The translations under genes and the position numbers were made by a program. The notes below the pieces were generated by a model. The model was not told the origin of the DNA. It was given only the letters and a program-made list of their open reading frames with translations, and did no database searches. From Siphonodentalium dalli (lineage: Eukaryota > Mollusca > Scaphopoda > Gadilida > Siphonodentaliidae): a DNA stretch of 64,000 nt. The DNA is taken from the NCBI GenBank assembly GCA_032622095.1, contig CP136063.1, positions 14,053,814 to 14,117,813 of the forward strand, in the 5' to 3' direction. Positions 36,786 to 48,327 of this stretch are shown here, piece by piece; within the stretch, counting starts at the first letter, position 1; each line of letters starts with the position of its first letter.

Positions 36786-37454
36786 AGGAATAAAAATCAT
36801 TACATGCCCATGCGCCATATGTCTTGCATATACATGGTGCCATCCATCAAACTAATCTCCTCAATTAATTATGATTCAGGAGTCCTAAAACCTGCCTTTA
36901 TACCAAACCACACGGTAAACAACATGGGGTAGCATATGATGTGGCTCAAAGTACCAAACTCACGCCTGAGGATATGTCTAGTACAGTCTGTGGCCTGGCG
37001 ACTGGGGTAACTTTGGGATGCAGGTGGTCATTCCTTTAAAGTTGCATGTAGCATCTTCACAGTATAAGTAAGTAAGTTTTATTTGACAATCTTGTGACAT
37101 TTGACATAGACATAGCAACACATATATGGTTACCCGATACCCCATGCAGTGCAGTATAGGTCGATGCATAGCATGCGAAAAATTCCCGAAATTATCCGCT
37201 CTCATAACTTGTAATCGGACCCCCCCCCTTCAGAAATTCCTAGACCCGCCTGATAATAAATTAAGCTTTTGGAAATCGTGAATCGGCGTGACGAAGTTTA
37301 TAAATTATAATGACGAAGTTAAAATATAATGGCTTCCTGTGTCGTTTTCTGGAAACAAAAATGTCTCTATAGCTGTGCACAGGATGAGTAACATCTTTGT
37401 CTTTTAACTGCCATTAAAAATAACTGCATGGTTTTATCACAAGACCAACATTCA

Positions 37455-40400
37455 AATTTACCCAATGCATGGTATTAATAATTACGTACGAAAAACTGTC
37501 AAACCTCAAATGGCTTTCATTATGGTTATCCAACGTAACATTAAAATAGGAATTTACCCAATGCATGGTATAATAATTACGTACGAAAAACTGTCAAACC
37601 TCATATGGCTTTCATTATGTCATTGACAATGTCGCTTTTATATGGCGTTTCCTATATAGCTGTCGATAATGTTTCCTGGCGTTACATTGGAAGTAACTTC
37701 CAATTGATATATCCATTTTCAACCTCATAAGTAAAATTAAATGAAACATACTGCAAACATAACAATTACATCTTGGAATATCAATGGTATTTCAGACAAA
37801 TTAGACAATGAAGATATGATTGCAACTCTTAATGCATATGATATAATCATATTGTGCGAAACGTGGGCATCTGAGTTACAAACATATCACCTACCAGGAT
37901 ACATCACAAAAAACATAACTACCAGATCTAAAAAGAAAAAGGCGAGAAGACATAGTGGTGGAATTGCTATTCTAGTAAAGCAGAATATTCAATCTGGAAT
38001 AACGCAAATAAAAGCACCAAGTAACAACAAAACACGATCTGGCTTAAGCTGGACAAGGAATTCTTTCAGCTTGAAAAAGAAATTTATCTTTGCGCCGTGT
38101 ATATCCCACCTATTGATTCACCATACTTTGACAATGATTTCCACAAATTAACCAGAGATATCTCTCAATTTTCGACCAAGGGTAACACTATTTTAATTGG
38201 AGACTTCAATGCTAGAACCGGTACCTTAAATGACTTCATAGCACACGACTCAGATGCACACGTGCCGCTACCAACAGGTTACGTAATTGACGATGCCACG
38301 AGGCGTAACAACTTAGATGCAGCAACAAACCAGCATGGTCTCGAGTTGATTGATCTTTGTATCGCGGCCGGCCTTCGTATTCTAAATGTAAGATTTACGG
38401 GTGACATCCTGGGAAACTATACCTTCTTTGGCCACAACGGCAACAGTGCTGTAGATCTGGCCTTCACTCCTATCACAAGTATCATATTTCAGAACGCATT
38501 ATAAGTGCTACTTATCGGATCACTGCCAAATAGGTGTTTCACTAAAGTGTTCACGCCAATTTACGGTCCAACCAGAGTACCCCCTAAAGCAATTACCACC
38601 GCCAAAGAAATGGACACCCGAATCATACAACTTACTATTGAGTAACATTTCTACACCACGGGGGGCTGGAGCCATACTTAATTTTGAGGAATCAACTATC
38701 ATGCCCACCAAGTCAGGAATAAATGACGCCACTAAAAATATTACTGAAATGATTCACCACCTGAATGGATCAGCTCCACTTATGGGGCAGCCGCAACGTA
38801 AAAAAAAGGAAAAACGAAGAAAAAAATATGGTACACTGGTACACTGCAGAATCAAGCAAAAAATTTAAAATCCCTAGGCAAAAAAAGGTCCTTATTCCCT
38901 CACGACCAGAGGATCCGCGAGCAGTACCACGCAATGCACAGACAATACTTCCGGGCTGTTAAAGCAGCTAAAACTAAAAAATGGCACGAATCTATAAAAA
39001 CAATATCTAATGTTAATGCGAATGACTCCAAAGAATTTTGGAGAACAGTTAAACAAAATGGTCTAGAATCACGCGATTCTCTTGACACCCCCCATAATGT
39101 TGAGCAGTGGATAAAACATTTCCAAAACCCAATTGAATGCAGTAGTGGTCCAAGCTGGGATATCAACCCACATTTATTAAAACTTGAAACGGAAGCAGAC
39201 ACCAATTATATAACTGATCGACCTATTACCATAAGTGAAATATCAAAAGCACTATCTAAATTACAAAACAGAAAATCCAGTGGGCTCGATGGCCCAATAA
39301 ATGAACAAATGAAACATGGCCGCGACTTCCTTGCCAAATCAATAACAAAACTATTCAATGCAATACTAGACAGTAGAATCTACCCAGAAACATTGAACAT
39401 CACGCATATAATCACAATCTACAAATCCGGGCCCCGACATTTACCCGAAAATTATATAGGCATATCTATAACAAGTTGCCTAGCTAAAGTTTTAGCAGTG
39501 TCATTAATGAACGGACATTACAACTAACAACAAACCCAATAAACCAATTCCAACATGGCTTTATGCGAGGTCATAAAACATCAGATTGCCTGTTCATATT
39601 GAAAACGCTTATTCGCAAATATAACAGTAGAACCCAGCCACTGTACGCGTGTTTTATTGATTACAAAAAAGCGTTTGACTCCGTCTGGAGAGATGGTCTA
39701 AAATTCAAGTTACTAAAACATGGCATAGGATTGAAAACGTACAAGATTATTTCCTCAATGTATGACAAACAAAGTGCATGTTTGAAATTTGGAGATAAGG
39801 CCACCGAATACTTCGAAATCAAGCAAGGTTTTAAACAAGGTGATAATCTTAGCCCTACACTGTGTAACATTTATCTCAATGACCTACCACAAGAATTACT
39901 AGTAAATGGCGATCAACCAACACTCCAAACTAGTGAAGTACCATGTTTACTGTTTGCTGATGACCTAATACTACTATCAACATCACAAGAAGGGCTCCAA
40001 CGAAAAATGGATACCCTCCGTGATTACAACATGAAATGGCAACTATATCTCAATATACAAAAAACAAAATGTATGACATTTACCGCGGGACCGCCGATAC
40101 ACACAAGCATAACTTACAACAACCAAGTATTAGAGTCAGTCCCATCGTACACATATCTGGGGCTATACGAATCAACTACAAGGGTTCCTTTGAACTTGCA
40201 CGCGCTGACCTCATTAAGAAGAGCCTCAAGTCATTTTTTCACATAGCAAAAGCCCTACCGACAAAACAATTGCCACAGCACCTCAATATCAAATTGCCTC
40301 AAAGCCTTGTCATCCCTATTTTAACATACAACTGTGAACTATGGTTCCCAGATGTTATTAATAAAATATACAATTCTTTCGACAGAGCTAAAGGTAGAGG

Positions 40401-41469
40401 CTTCGACTTCAATATTATGACAGTAATCGACAACATTGACTATGAAAAAACACAGACAAAATTTTGTAAGTTTCTCCTGAATATGCCGGAAAGAGCTAGT
40501 AATATTGCGCGCAGGCTTGAACTGGGCATTGCCCCATTGACAAAACATGCAGTATCTAGATTATGTCAGTATGAACAGTACATATCACAGTTACCCCCAG
40601 AGCGACTTGTAAAAGAAGCTTTTATGACTGACAAAATTCTATGCGAAGCTAATCTTGAATCATGGAATAGGTCGTTGTCACAATGTCAACAGTTAATCAC
40701 ATCTCTGTCACCACATCACAACATCAACGACTTCTTTGATAACTCAATAAAGACACAACTATTTATCGATAATACTCGCAGCAAACTCCCGAGAAATAGC
40801 AACAGACGTGAACGCCCACGGAACAAGCTTAGAACGTACAGAACGTTCAAAACAATCACTTCTTTGGAAGAATATCTTAACATCATTTCCATCCCCAAAC
40901 ATCGAGAATCCCTCACGAAATTCAGAATTAGCTGTCACACACTGGGCATTGGGCGCGGACGCTATTTCGATTTCGATGAAGCGGACCGTATATGTGAAAC
41001 ATGCAACCAAATTGATAATGAGGAGCACTTCCTCCATTGTACCTCACTGTCAGACGAGCGCGCCATATTTCACGAGAAACTAACACCTGATCTCCTAACC
41101 ACCCCTAACGAGAAGCTATTCAATAAAATATTAACAAGCACAGACCCAACAACACTACAGGCACTGGCATATTTCGTCCACTGTGGACTGAAAAAGAAAG
41201 GTGCTTGGCAACCAAGTGACGAACTGGTTAATCGAGTACAACAAAAAAGGAACATTGCCCTATCAACTTGAGACCATCCTGGTTTGATGCTGGCTGATGA
41301 CGTAATATCAACTCACATAATTACATTGTCATCTATATATACATCCATATATGTATTTGTTGCTATTATTTTGTTCCATATTCAATGTTCTTGTCTTGTT
41401 ATTCTATGTTAATGTACATTTGACCATACATGGTGTAACGTACAAATAAACTTTGATTGAAACTTTGAT
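37455..41469 (+). mobile_element. LINE-A: decayed APE-type non-LTR retrotransposon
   Basis: The coding fossil at 37741-41271 is preceded by two tandem ~96-bp units (37455-37550 and 37551-37645; AATTTACCCAATGCATGGTA...), possibly 5-prime promoter monomers. It is followed by a 200-bp 3-prime UTR ending AATAAACTTTGATTGAAACTTTGATA, with a TTGAT-type simple tail instead of poly(A). It lies antisense within the intron of predicted gene 1. No target duplication was confirmed. Confidence 0.75.
37741..41271 (+). pseudogene. LINE-A endonuclease / reverse transcriptase ORF, multiple frameshifts
   Basis: Motifs in order: the APE endonuclease start TSWNINGI, CETW, GDFNAR (about 38200) and SDHCQI (about 38516). 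Then come the reverse transcriptase blocks SSGLDGPINEQ, QHGFMRGHKTSDC, CFIDYKKAFDSVW, FKQGDNLSPTLCNIYLNDL, CLLFADDLILLS, LNIQKTKCM and YTYLG. A C-terminal CETCNQ...EEHFLHC zinc-knuckle-like motif follows. The frame changes near 38080, 38505, 38870, 39530 and 40165, so no intact protein remains. The clade is not assigned; the EN-RT-C-terminal CCHC layout fits CR1/L2-like or Nimb-like lineages. Confidence 0.85.
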
Positions 41470-41666
41470 ATAATCTCCAGATTTACCATTACCATTAACG
41501 TATCGACGTGTTAAACCGTGCACGGATCATAGTTTGTATTTCGATTTCCAGTAAACTGGAATATATTCTGTTCGTGCGTTTATTATATTGTTATTCCAGT
41601 GAGTTTCTTTTTGGTGAGTGTTGTAACTTATACTATTACTAAATTCGTGAATAATTTGATTATGAT

Positions 41667-42343
41667 TACCTTACTCGTATTTAAATTCGCGCAGTACTAC
41701 TTTTCGCTGTCACAGTTCAGAAACAACATAAAATGAATTCAGAAATACCCAGAATTTGCTAAAATTCCGAATGTCATGTGACACATGCATAACTCCAATT
41801 TGTTGGTTATTCGTCATTGATTGTATATCTTAAGACAATCAGTCTTCTTACTTCTGCAAGGGATCTGATAATGTTTAAAGCTATATGATAGTTGCTGCTC
41901 TATACATAAACCCAAATAAATAATGGTGTCGACAATACATGTATAAATCTAAAGTTTCCATCGTGTTTTCATGAAATTTAAGTTCTTCAACCCAACATGT
42001 TGGAGTTCTGGAAATAGCACATGCAATAAATTATATATACAATGAATTAACGACACGCATGAACCATAGTAACAATGAAAATAGACCACATGTATAAATT
42101 ATACACTAATTATAAAATTCCACAATTTCTAATGATAACTTATTAATAACCCGGCTGCCAGCAAGTGTAGTCAGATCAGTGTTTTCAGACAACTGTAATA
42201 CCGAATAATTATATAGTTCACTCCGTCTCATTATCTAAAATAAAATTATCGGAAGAATACTGTATATATATCGTACCATATTTCGCTTAGTTTTAAATTC
42301 GCGCGAAAAATAGTACTGCGCGAATTCAAGTACTAGTAAGGTA
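41667..42343. mobile_element. TA-flanked MITE with ~45-bp TIRs
   Basis: CCTTACTCGTATTTAAATTC at the left and its complement at the right (...AGTACTAGTAAGG) form imperfect TIRs continuing through CGCGCAGTACTA. They are bounded by TA at 41667-41668 and 42342-42343, suggesting Tc1/mariner-type mobilisation. A partial inverted copy occurs at about 61800-62293. No transposase inside. Confidence 0.7.
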
Positions 42344-42461
42344 TATGACTGTGAAGAGAAAATGTTTAATCCAATTCTGCAATATAATTATAAATAGTAC
42401 CGAATATACTAGGAAAGAGCATTGGTCACATTATCCGCCATATAATCTCATGCTATGCCAT

Positions 42462-42505
42462 GGTGTTTGGCAATGTGATATGTTTTTATCACATTGCCAA
42501 ACACC
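42462..42505. repeat. Perfect 19-bp-arm hairpin
   Basis: GGTGTTTGGCAATGTGATA and its complement are separated by 6 bases. The symmetry extends weakly to 42459-42508. Likely a foldback element or MITE end. Confidence 0.85.
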
Positions 42506-43562
42506 GTGATCAATGCACACGCTGGCTGGTTCCTGGGGGAATTTTTTTCTATTAGCCCGCAAAGAGCCTACACTGGAAATTAATTCCAAGGAAATTTCTA
42601 GTAGCTAGCCCTAAGCCAACATCTGGTAGACATTTTCCGTGGACAGCAGGAGGAAGGGGTCGGTCTGGCAAAGAATGTTGGGTGCAATGTGGAAACAAGA
42701 CAAATTATTTGATATTCTGTGTCATGAAAAATTTCCAATTGCGCCCATTTCACCTCGCCACTTTTATAAAATGGTATCATATTCAGCTCTTATTGGATAA
42801 GTACCATTCCCCATATGATATTATAATTTTGGAGATCAAAGTACTCCTATTGAGTCCTCTATTTCACCTGGGTAAATTACATATTTTATTGTATTGAGGT
42901 GCCGATGAGCATATGCCTAATAACACCGGGGCTCGTAAAGCGCTCCGCTACCCGGCCTGCCCCTCCACCCCAATATGCGTACGCTCCTGACCACGTTATG
43001 CTCTTGGCAGGAAACGGGAAACGGTGAACTGTAGAACCACCACATTAAAACCAGCACATGAAACCGGTTGCTTTAATTGCTCTTTGAGGTTGCTGAAGAG
43101 AGAAGGAACTTGACCGATCTTCCTCCGCGGCAGCTTGAAAACCCTATTAATGTCAAGATGCAATCAAATCCGGGAGTTTGTGAATCCTGCTGATAAAATG
43201 TTTAAATCTCATGTGGTATGGTATCTGGGACTTTTTTTATGAGGATACATTGGTAGCCAAGCATTATTTGAGTGTTAGTGGACGTCTCTGTCGAGAGATC
43301 TGCTTGTGAAATTGCCGCCTGCCATACTATATAGTTTATATATATATAATGCATTGCTTCCCAGCTTGTTCTCATGACAATAGTTAGTTTTAGGTCCTAT
43401 ATATAAGGCACTAGTTCAACTGTTTCACATATTAAATAATATATATATATATATATATGAAACTATTTAAATGTGCGTGTGGACCTTATAGTATTTCAAA
43501 ATAAATGGTTCTAAATGAACAACATATCCTCATGAAATAGTTCCATAATGGAATCGTGTGGA

Positions 43563-43925
43563 CAGGGACGTTGCGAAGAGGTCAGGGATGGGGATGTCCA
43601 CTTCCGAAATTCCTATTGCAAAATTTTCGAATCAACTATACCAGGTTTCCAAATAAAGGAATTTCCATTTGCACCCCCCCATTGAGTCTAATTTTTTTCC
43701 AAATCTACTACCAGTATTCTAAAATTTCCAACTGAATATTCCCGAAATTCCGGAATTTGCCAACTAAAACATTAAAATTACAGGTAGAAACTTAAGAATT
43801 CCTACCGAATTCTACCTGAAATTCCCAAAATTTCGAATTTGGACCTCCGAATTTCCAAAAGTTGAAAATTTTGGCAAATATTGGGAGGGGTGTGACACCC
43901 CCACCCCCCTGTCGCGACGTCCCTG
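43563..43925. mobile_element. hAT-like MITE with perfect 8-bp target duplication
   Basis: It starts CAGGGACGTTGCGA and ends TCGCGACGTCCCTG (one mismatch). It is flanked by the 8-bp direct repeat CGTGTGGA at 43555-43562 and 43926-43933. The 363-bp interior is made of AAATTCC/GGAATTT-rich inverted sequence without a gene. An 8-bp duplication and a CAG..CTG terminus are typical of hAT elements. Confidence 0.85.
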
Positions 43926-43999
43926 CGTGTGGAACAAAATGCTGAAACAGTGAAATAGGCCCATGACTGTTCTATATATATTATCAATTATGTACTTAC

Positions 44000-44210
44000 C
44001 TTTGTGGATGAGTTGAACTGTTCCAATGTAATCTATGTCAATATTTCGTTCTTTGCCAGTGCCATCGGATGCCTTTATTCTATATTGCACAGAAACAGTT
44101 TCCAAAAGCATGAATTCAGCACTACTTGTCGCGGCAGTCTTCTTAAGTTTTTTCATCGGTAAACACTCGAACTTTCCGCTATCTTCGGTGAAATAAACTA
44201 ACGCAAACAT
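44000..44210 (-). CDS. Predicted gene 1, exon 1
   Basis: The ATG at 44210 starts MFALVYFTEDSGKFECLP..., and the exon runs 70 codons to a consensus donor AAAG|GTAAGT at 44000. A short N-terminal domain opening with M-[FY]-A-L-V-x-F and alternating hydrophobic strands recalls the start of several uncharacterised animal proteins, some with C-terminal BEN domains; that link is tentative. The frame also extends upstream to 44249, where TTTTAG could be an acceptor, so the ATG may not be the true start. The 7.7-kb intron to exon 2 contains an antisense LINE and at least two MITEs. Confidence 0.5.
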
Positions 44211-44364
44211 AATTTCTTCAAATATTTGAACAGAACTAAAATTACCCAACCATGAGATGAAGAATAATTAGTAACTTGTACAGGCCGGCCCACTCATATA
44301 TATAGCTATTCGGATCGGCTCACGTTACGTATATACCATGTTCGGTTAACTTCAGACGAGGTTC

Positions 44365-44429
44365 CCAGAGGGTGAATTTACTCATGCTAGCCGGCTATGC
44401 TGGACAGCCTAATTAAATTCACCCTCTGG
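44365..44429. repeat. Inverted repeat CCAGAGGGTGAATTTA
   Basis: 16-bp arms at 44365-44380 and 44414-44429 with a 33-base centre. The same arm core recurs in the larger palindrome at 60049-60206. Confidence 0.75.
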
Positions 44430-45095
44430 AGGCATCGTAATGAAAATGTCCGGCACCTTAGTAGTACACGTCTGCCCTAATAACATAGCTCCAGAAATCT
44501 TTAGGCGGTCTGTATATCTTTCACACATTTAATGTCGGAGACATCTGTTTTCGATTTGCTAAATGTTGGTGGTCAGGCTATGTTATGGCAGGGACGGAGG
44601 AGCCGTTTAACGGCCAACGTCCACGCTCCAATATGCCTCTATGATGGCGTTGGCTAGAAACAAAGAACATGCATGGAATGACATGCATTTTCTTTGGCTA
44701 AATGAGCATTGTATTTTAATTACCATCTGGCGGCGTATACAACCGGGCTGCAACAAAAGTCCAAACTTGTTGACTGTTGTTGAATGTTGCAATTGTTGAC
44801 TTTTTGTTGTCTGTATTTCAATGCACCGTGAGTTTGTTTTATGTTGAATTAGTATCACTTAAAAGAATTACGCCACCGGTGACACACTGTCGAATACAAG
44901 TACATTCTAGATATGAAAACAAAGATCCCACAAAAGGCTGTGCCAGTGACTATAATTAAAAGACTATAATAATATGCCTTCAATTTTTATTTAGTTTCGA
45001 TCTATTGCTACAGTAGCAAAAAATAATCATGATCACATATTATCAATCAATGCACATAATCTTTGACAAATAATATAGGCCGTTAGAGATTATGT

Positions 45096-45254
45096 ATAAG
45101 TATGTTCCATTAAGGTCCGATAGCCCGGAGACATTTTTACATGTTCCTTGACGTTTTATCGGAAAAGCTTTGTACATAAAATGTGTTCTGAAGAACAATT
45201 ATTATGTGCCAAATCCTACGAGTGAACATAAACTTATTAATGGAACATACTTAT
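45096..45254. repeat. Inverted repeat with perfect 18-bp termini
   Basis: ATAAGTATGTTCCATTAA at 45096-45113 and its exact complement at 45237-45254 bound a 159-bp segment, a possible miniature element. No gene lies within. Confidence 0.7.
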
Positions 45255-45898
45255 ATATACATATGTGGTTTATCCATCGCCGATATTATTAATTCGCGAG
45301 AAATTAACCAGAGAAACTGATTTTTTAGCCTTTTCAGACGAATAGTTCGATCAGAACGTCGCGCCAAAATGGTCTGACGTAATCAACGTCACCTTATTAA
45401 TATTCAGTGAGGTTGAATTTGAGAACAAATAAGCATATCATTAACACGAAAAGTAGTACAATAGTAATAAAGCTCAATTATATACATAAAGCTAATGCTT
45501 AATATGTTATGGGCTTTATGTATATACTAGAGAGCGTCAGCGATGGATATATTGTTATAAGTATATTTGCTCATCAATAATATGATATGGTTAAATTATT
45601 TTGTTATTTCAATGAGACAGTTAGTTTCTTTTATTACCTATCTATGTGTGATTTATAGAGATTTCACAGTTAATTAAATGTCATATCGTCACTGTAGCCG
45701 CTACTGTGACATTGTGATTTTCACCTGTGGAATAACGCAGAGGAATAACGTCGAATTTTACGTCATTTTGACATTTTGACGTTAGATTTCTTTCTAGAAT
45801 TTTTGGGATAAAATTGCCTTTTAGAACAGGAATTTCAATCATTTTAAACATCACGGAAAGGGGGTAAATGTATTGATCAGATAGGTAATAGCCAGAAT

Positions 45899-46026
45899 AA
45901 TCAACTGGCTTCAATAATTACGTGATATAACTCGGCTAACTGGTAAAACCCCTCATTCGCTTCGGGATTCTATCAGGTCCAGCCACCTCGTGAATTATAT
46001 CACGTAATCATTGAAGCCAGTTGATT
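45899..46026. repeat. Inverted repeat with 32-bp arms
   Basis: AATCAACTGGCTTCAATAAT... at 45899-45930 pairs with 45995-46026 with one mismatch across a 64-base centre. The flanking open frame (45681-45914, minus) has no recognisable domain, and I do not call it. Confidence 0.75.
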
Positions 46027-46106
46027 ACTCTCTATATACTCATTTAGGAGCGAGACTGAGACTTTTCCTTTTTATTTACTAATATACACCAAATTCTAGA
46101 CGATAC

Positions 46107-46248
46107 AGTGAGTAAAACCAATAGAATCGCCATTTAAAAGTACGCAACGGTTAGTTTTCCGATAACAGACAAGCGACGGTTCGTCGTTTATCGGAAAACG
46201 AACCGTCGCTTGACTTTTAAATTGTTATCCTATTGGTTTTACTCACTC
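46107..46248. repeat. Nested inverted repeats
   Basis: Outer arms AGTGAGTAAAACCAATAG and CTATTGGTTTTACTCACT enclose an inner hairpin CAAGCGACGGTTCG...CGAACCGTCGCTTG. This makes a two-level foldback immediately before the CTAATTAG array. Confidence 0.75.
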
Positions 46249-46300
46249 CAGTATGGAAGCGTATTGGTGCCATTTTGAAAAAAAATTGGCCGAGTAAGTG

Positions 46301-46607
46301 CTAATTAGCACATACGTATCAGCTAATTAGCTGATAATAACAGCTAATTAGCACATAGTAAGTGCTAATTAGCACATAGTAAGTGCTAATTAGCACATAC
46401 ATATCAGCTAATTAGCTGATAATAACAGCTAATTAGCTGATAATATCAGCTAATTAGCACATACGTATCAGCTAATTAGTTGATAATAACAGCTAATTAG
46501 CACATAATAAGTGCTAATTAGCACATACATATCAGCTAATTAGCTGATAATAACAGCTAATTAGCTGATAATATCAGCTAATTAGCACATACGTATCAGC
46601 TAATTAG
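46301..46607. repeat. Array of 15 CTAATTAG palindromes with 21-22-bp spacing
   Basis: CTAATTAG occurs at 46301, 46323, 46344, 46365, 46386, 46408, 46429, 46450, 46472, 46493, 46514, 46536, 46557, 46578 and 46600, i.e. every 21 or 22 bases. Each copy is the centre of GTGCTAATTAGCAC, ATCAGCTAATTAGCTGAT, or a hybrid of the two, so every site is a longer perfect or half-perfect palindrome. A 128-bp higher-order repeat is visible (46386-46472 matches 46514-46600). TAATTA is the core of paired homeodomain sites, so the array could act as a binding platform. It could also simply be a satellite. Confidence 0.9.
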
Positions 46608-46745
46608 CTGATAATAATTTTCGAGAACGGTAAGGATTTCGACCGATTTGACGGCATGGGTGGGTGGCCGGCCCCAAATACCACCTAGAAACACCCCGAC
46701 CCATACCCCATTTTCACCCCGCCCTTCTCTTCTCATGTATATTAC

Positions 46746-48327
46746 TTAACCCTTTGAACCCTGGCTCCCCACAACGATCGACACCCTGACCCTGGGCTCC
46801 CAGTGGTATTTTTTATATTGTGGCCAGTGTTTAAATGTATGGTGTTGTTTATGTTCAAGTGGTGTCACATTTCTGAAACTTTAGATGTATGTTGCCCATG
46901 GACCACTGATTATTTTACGATCGGGTTACATTGCCACGTGGTCACTCCCTGGTAACGGTTGCTATGCATCTACCCGATATTGAAAGTAAAATACAATTAT
47001 AGCTTTTACGGTCTTAATTCAGTCGAAGGAAATGGCGTTTTTGATGCAGTCAACACCCTATTGTGAAATTTGAGATATGGCTGGCCAGAAGTCTGATCCT
47101 AACTTGTATTTAAGGGTAGCAACGGTTGCTAAGCAAATACCACAAATGATCGAATGACACCATTGCCCTGTGAATCCAATTGTATTATGCCCCAATTTAG
47201 ACATTCTTGACATGCTGATGGTTATGTTCAAACGGTGCTACAGGGCTGATATTTTACAGGTATGTTCCCATAGGCCACTGTGTATTTTTGTTAAAACGGT
47301 ATACTTTGCCACAAGATCACTCCCTGGTAACGGTTTCTAAGCAACTACCCGGAACTGAAAGTATAATGCAATTATAGATTATAGCGTCGTATAATTCCGC
47401 GCTAAGAAACGGCATTTTCTATGCAGTCAATACCCTATTGTGAAACAAACTGGCGATACATCAGGTCAGAAGATTGAACCTACATTTAGTTTGTATTTAA
47501 CGGTATCAATGATTGCTAAGCATATAGCCCAAGTGATCGAATAACACCACTTCCCTGTGCATTCAACGGCATTACATCGCGTTTTAGACATCGCCTATAG
47601 GGCACGGTGATGGTCATGTTCAAATGGTGTCACGAGTCTTAAACTTTACATAATTGCTCAATAATTCACGATTTGACCACGCGTTTGTAATGTGCACGCG
47701 CAAGTAGATCGGACTAGATGGTATTGTGACCTTGCAAACCCATTTCCACAGTACTACTCTGGTGCAATGTCAAAGCGTGCAGCTGTATAACGCAAATTTA
47801 TGTACTATGGAGATCCTTGATGTGATTGTATCATTTCACAAAAATCCATACATTTATCATTTTATCCTATGCGCATGCGCGAAACAAATCGACTCAAATA
47901 AGAAACTGCGTATGCCTTCCTCACAAATGACAGAACACTGATTATGTATGCAATACTAATTTATACCAAAAAGAGTGATCGAAATGGTGTCTTTCTACAA
48001 TCCTGAAAACCGCGCAACAATGTAGAGCTTTACCCGAATCGCTTCAAATAATGTACGTTTGTTGAATTCTGCGCTGTGCGCATGCGCATGTTTTTCTACC
48101 CCAACTAGTCGGCAACAAACTCATACACATGCACCCATGGCACTGCTGAAGTTCCTTGTGATCATTTACATAGATAAGTGGATATACCAATGGTTATAAC
48201 ATGCATATACACATGCTATATATGATTATGATGTCACTGAATTCTGCTGGCCGCTTTTGCGGCCAGTCGGGTGTATGAACGTTTTCTGGCTGGCCGCTTT
48301 TGCGGCCAGTCGGGTTCAAAGGGTTAA
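46746..48327. mobile_element. piggyBac-like non-autonomous element with internal tandem repeats
   Basis: TTAACCCTTTGAACCC at 46746-46761 is exactly inverted at the right end (GGGTTCAAAGGGTTAA, to 48327). The TTAA target and CCCTTT terminus are typical of piggyBac elements. The interior carries two diverged ~375-bp direct repeats (about 46845-47175 and 47222-47570; shared string TCACTCCCTGGTAACGG) and the start of a third at about 47615. No transposase ORF. Confidence 0.75.
48245..48310. repeat. Two tandem GC-rich hairpins near the piggyBac-like right end
   Basis: CTGGCCGCTTTTGCGGCCAG occurs twice (about 48248 and 48291), each a perfect 8-bp stem with a TTTT loop followed by TCGGGT. They are subterminal and may be transposase-binding structures; they are not bacterial terminators. 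Confidence 0.8.

Noticed and set aside
46301-46607. CRISPR array
   Set aside because: The sequences between palindromes are themselves near-identical, so there are no spacers.
48245-48310. Rho-independent terminators
   Set aside because: The stem-TTTT-stem shape is superficially similar, but the context is a eukaryotic transposon end and the T-run is the loop, not a tail.
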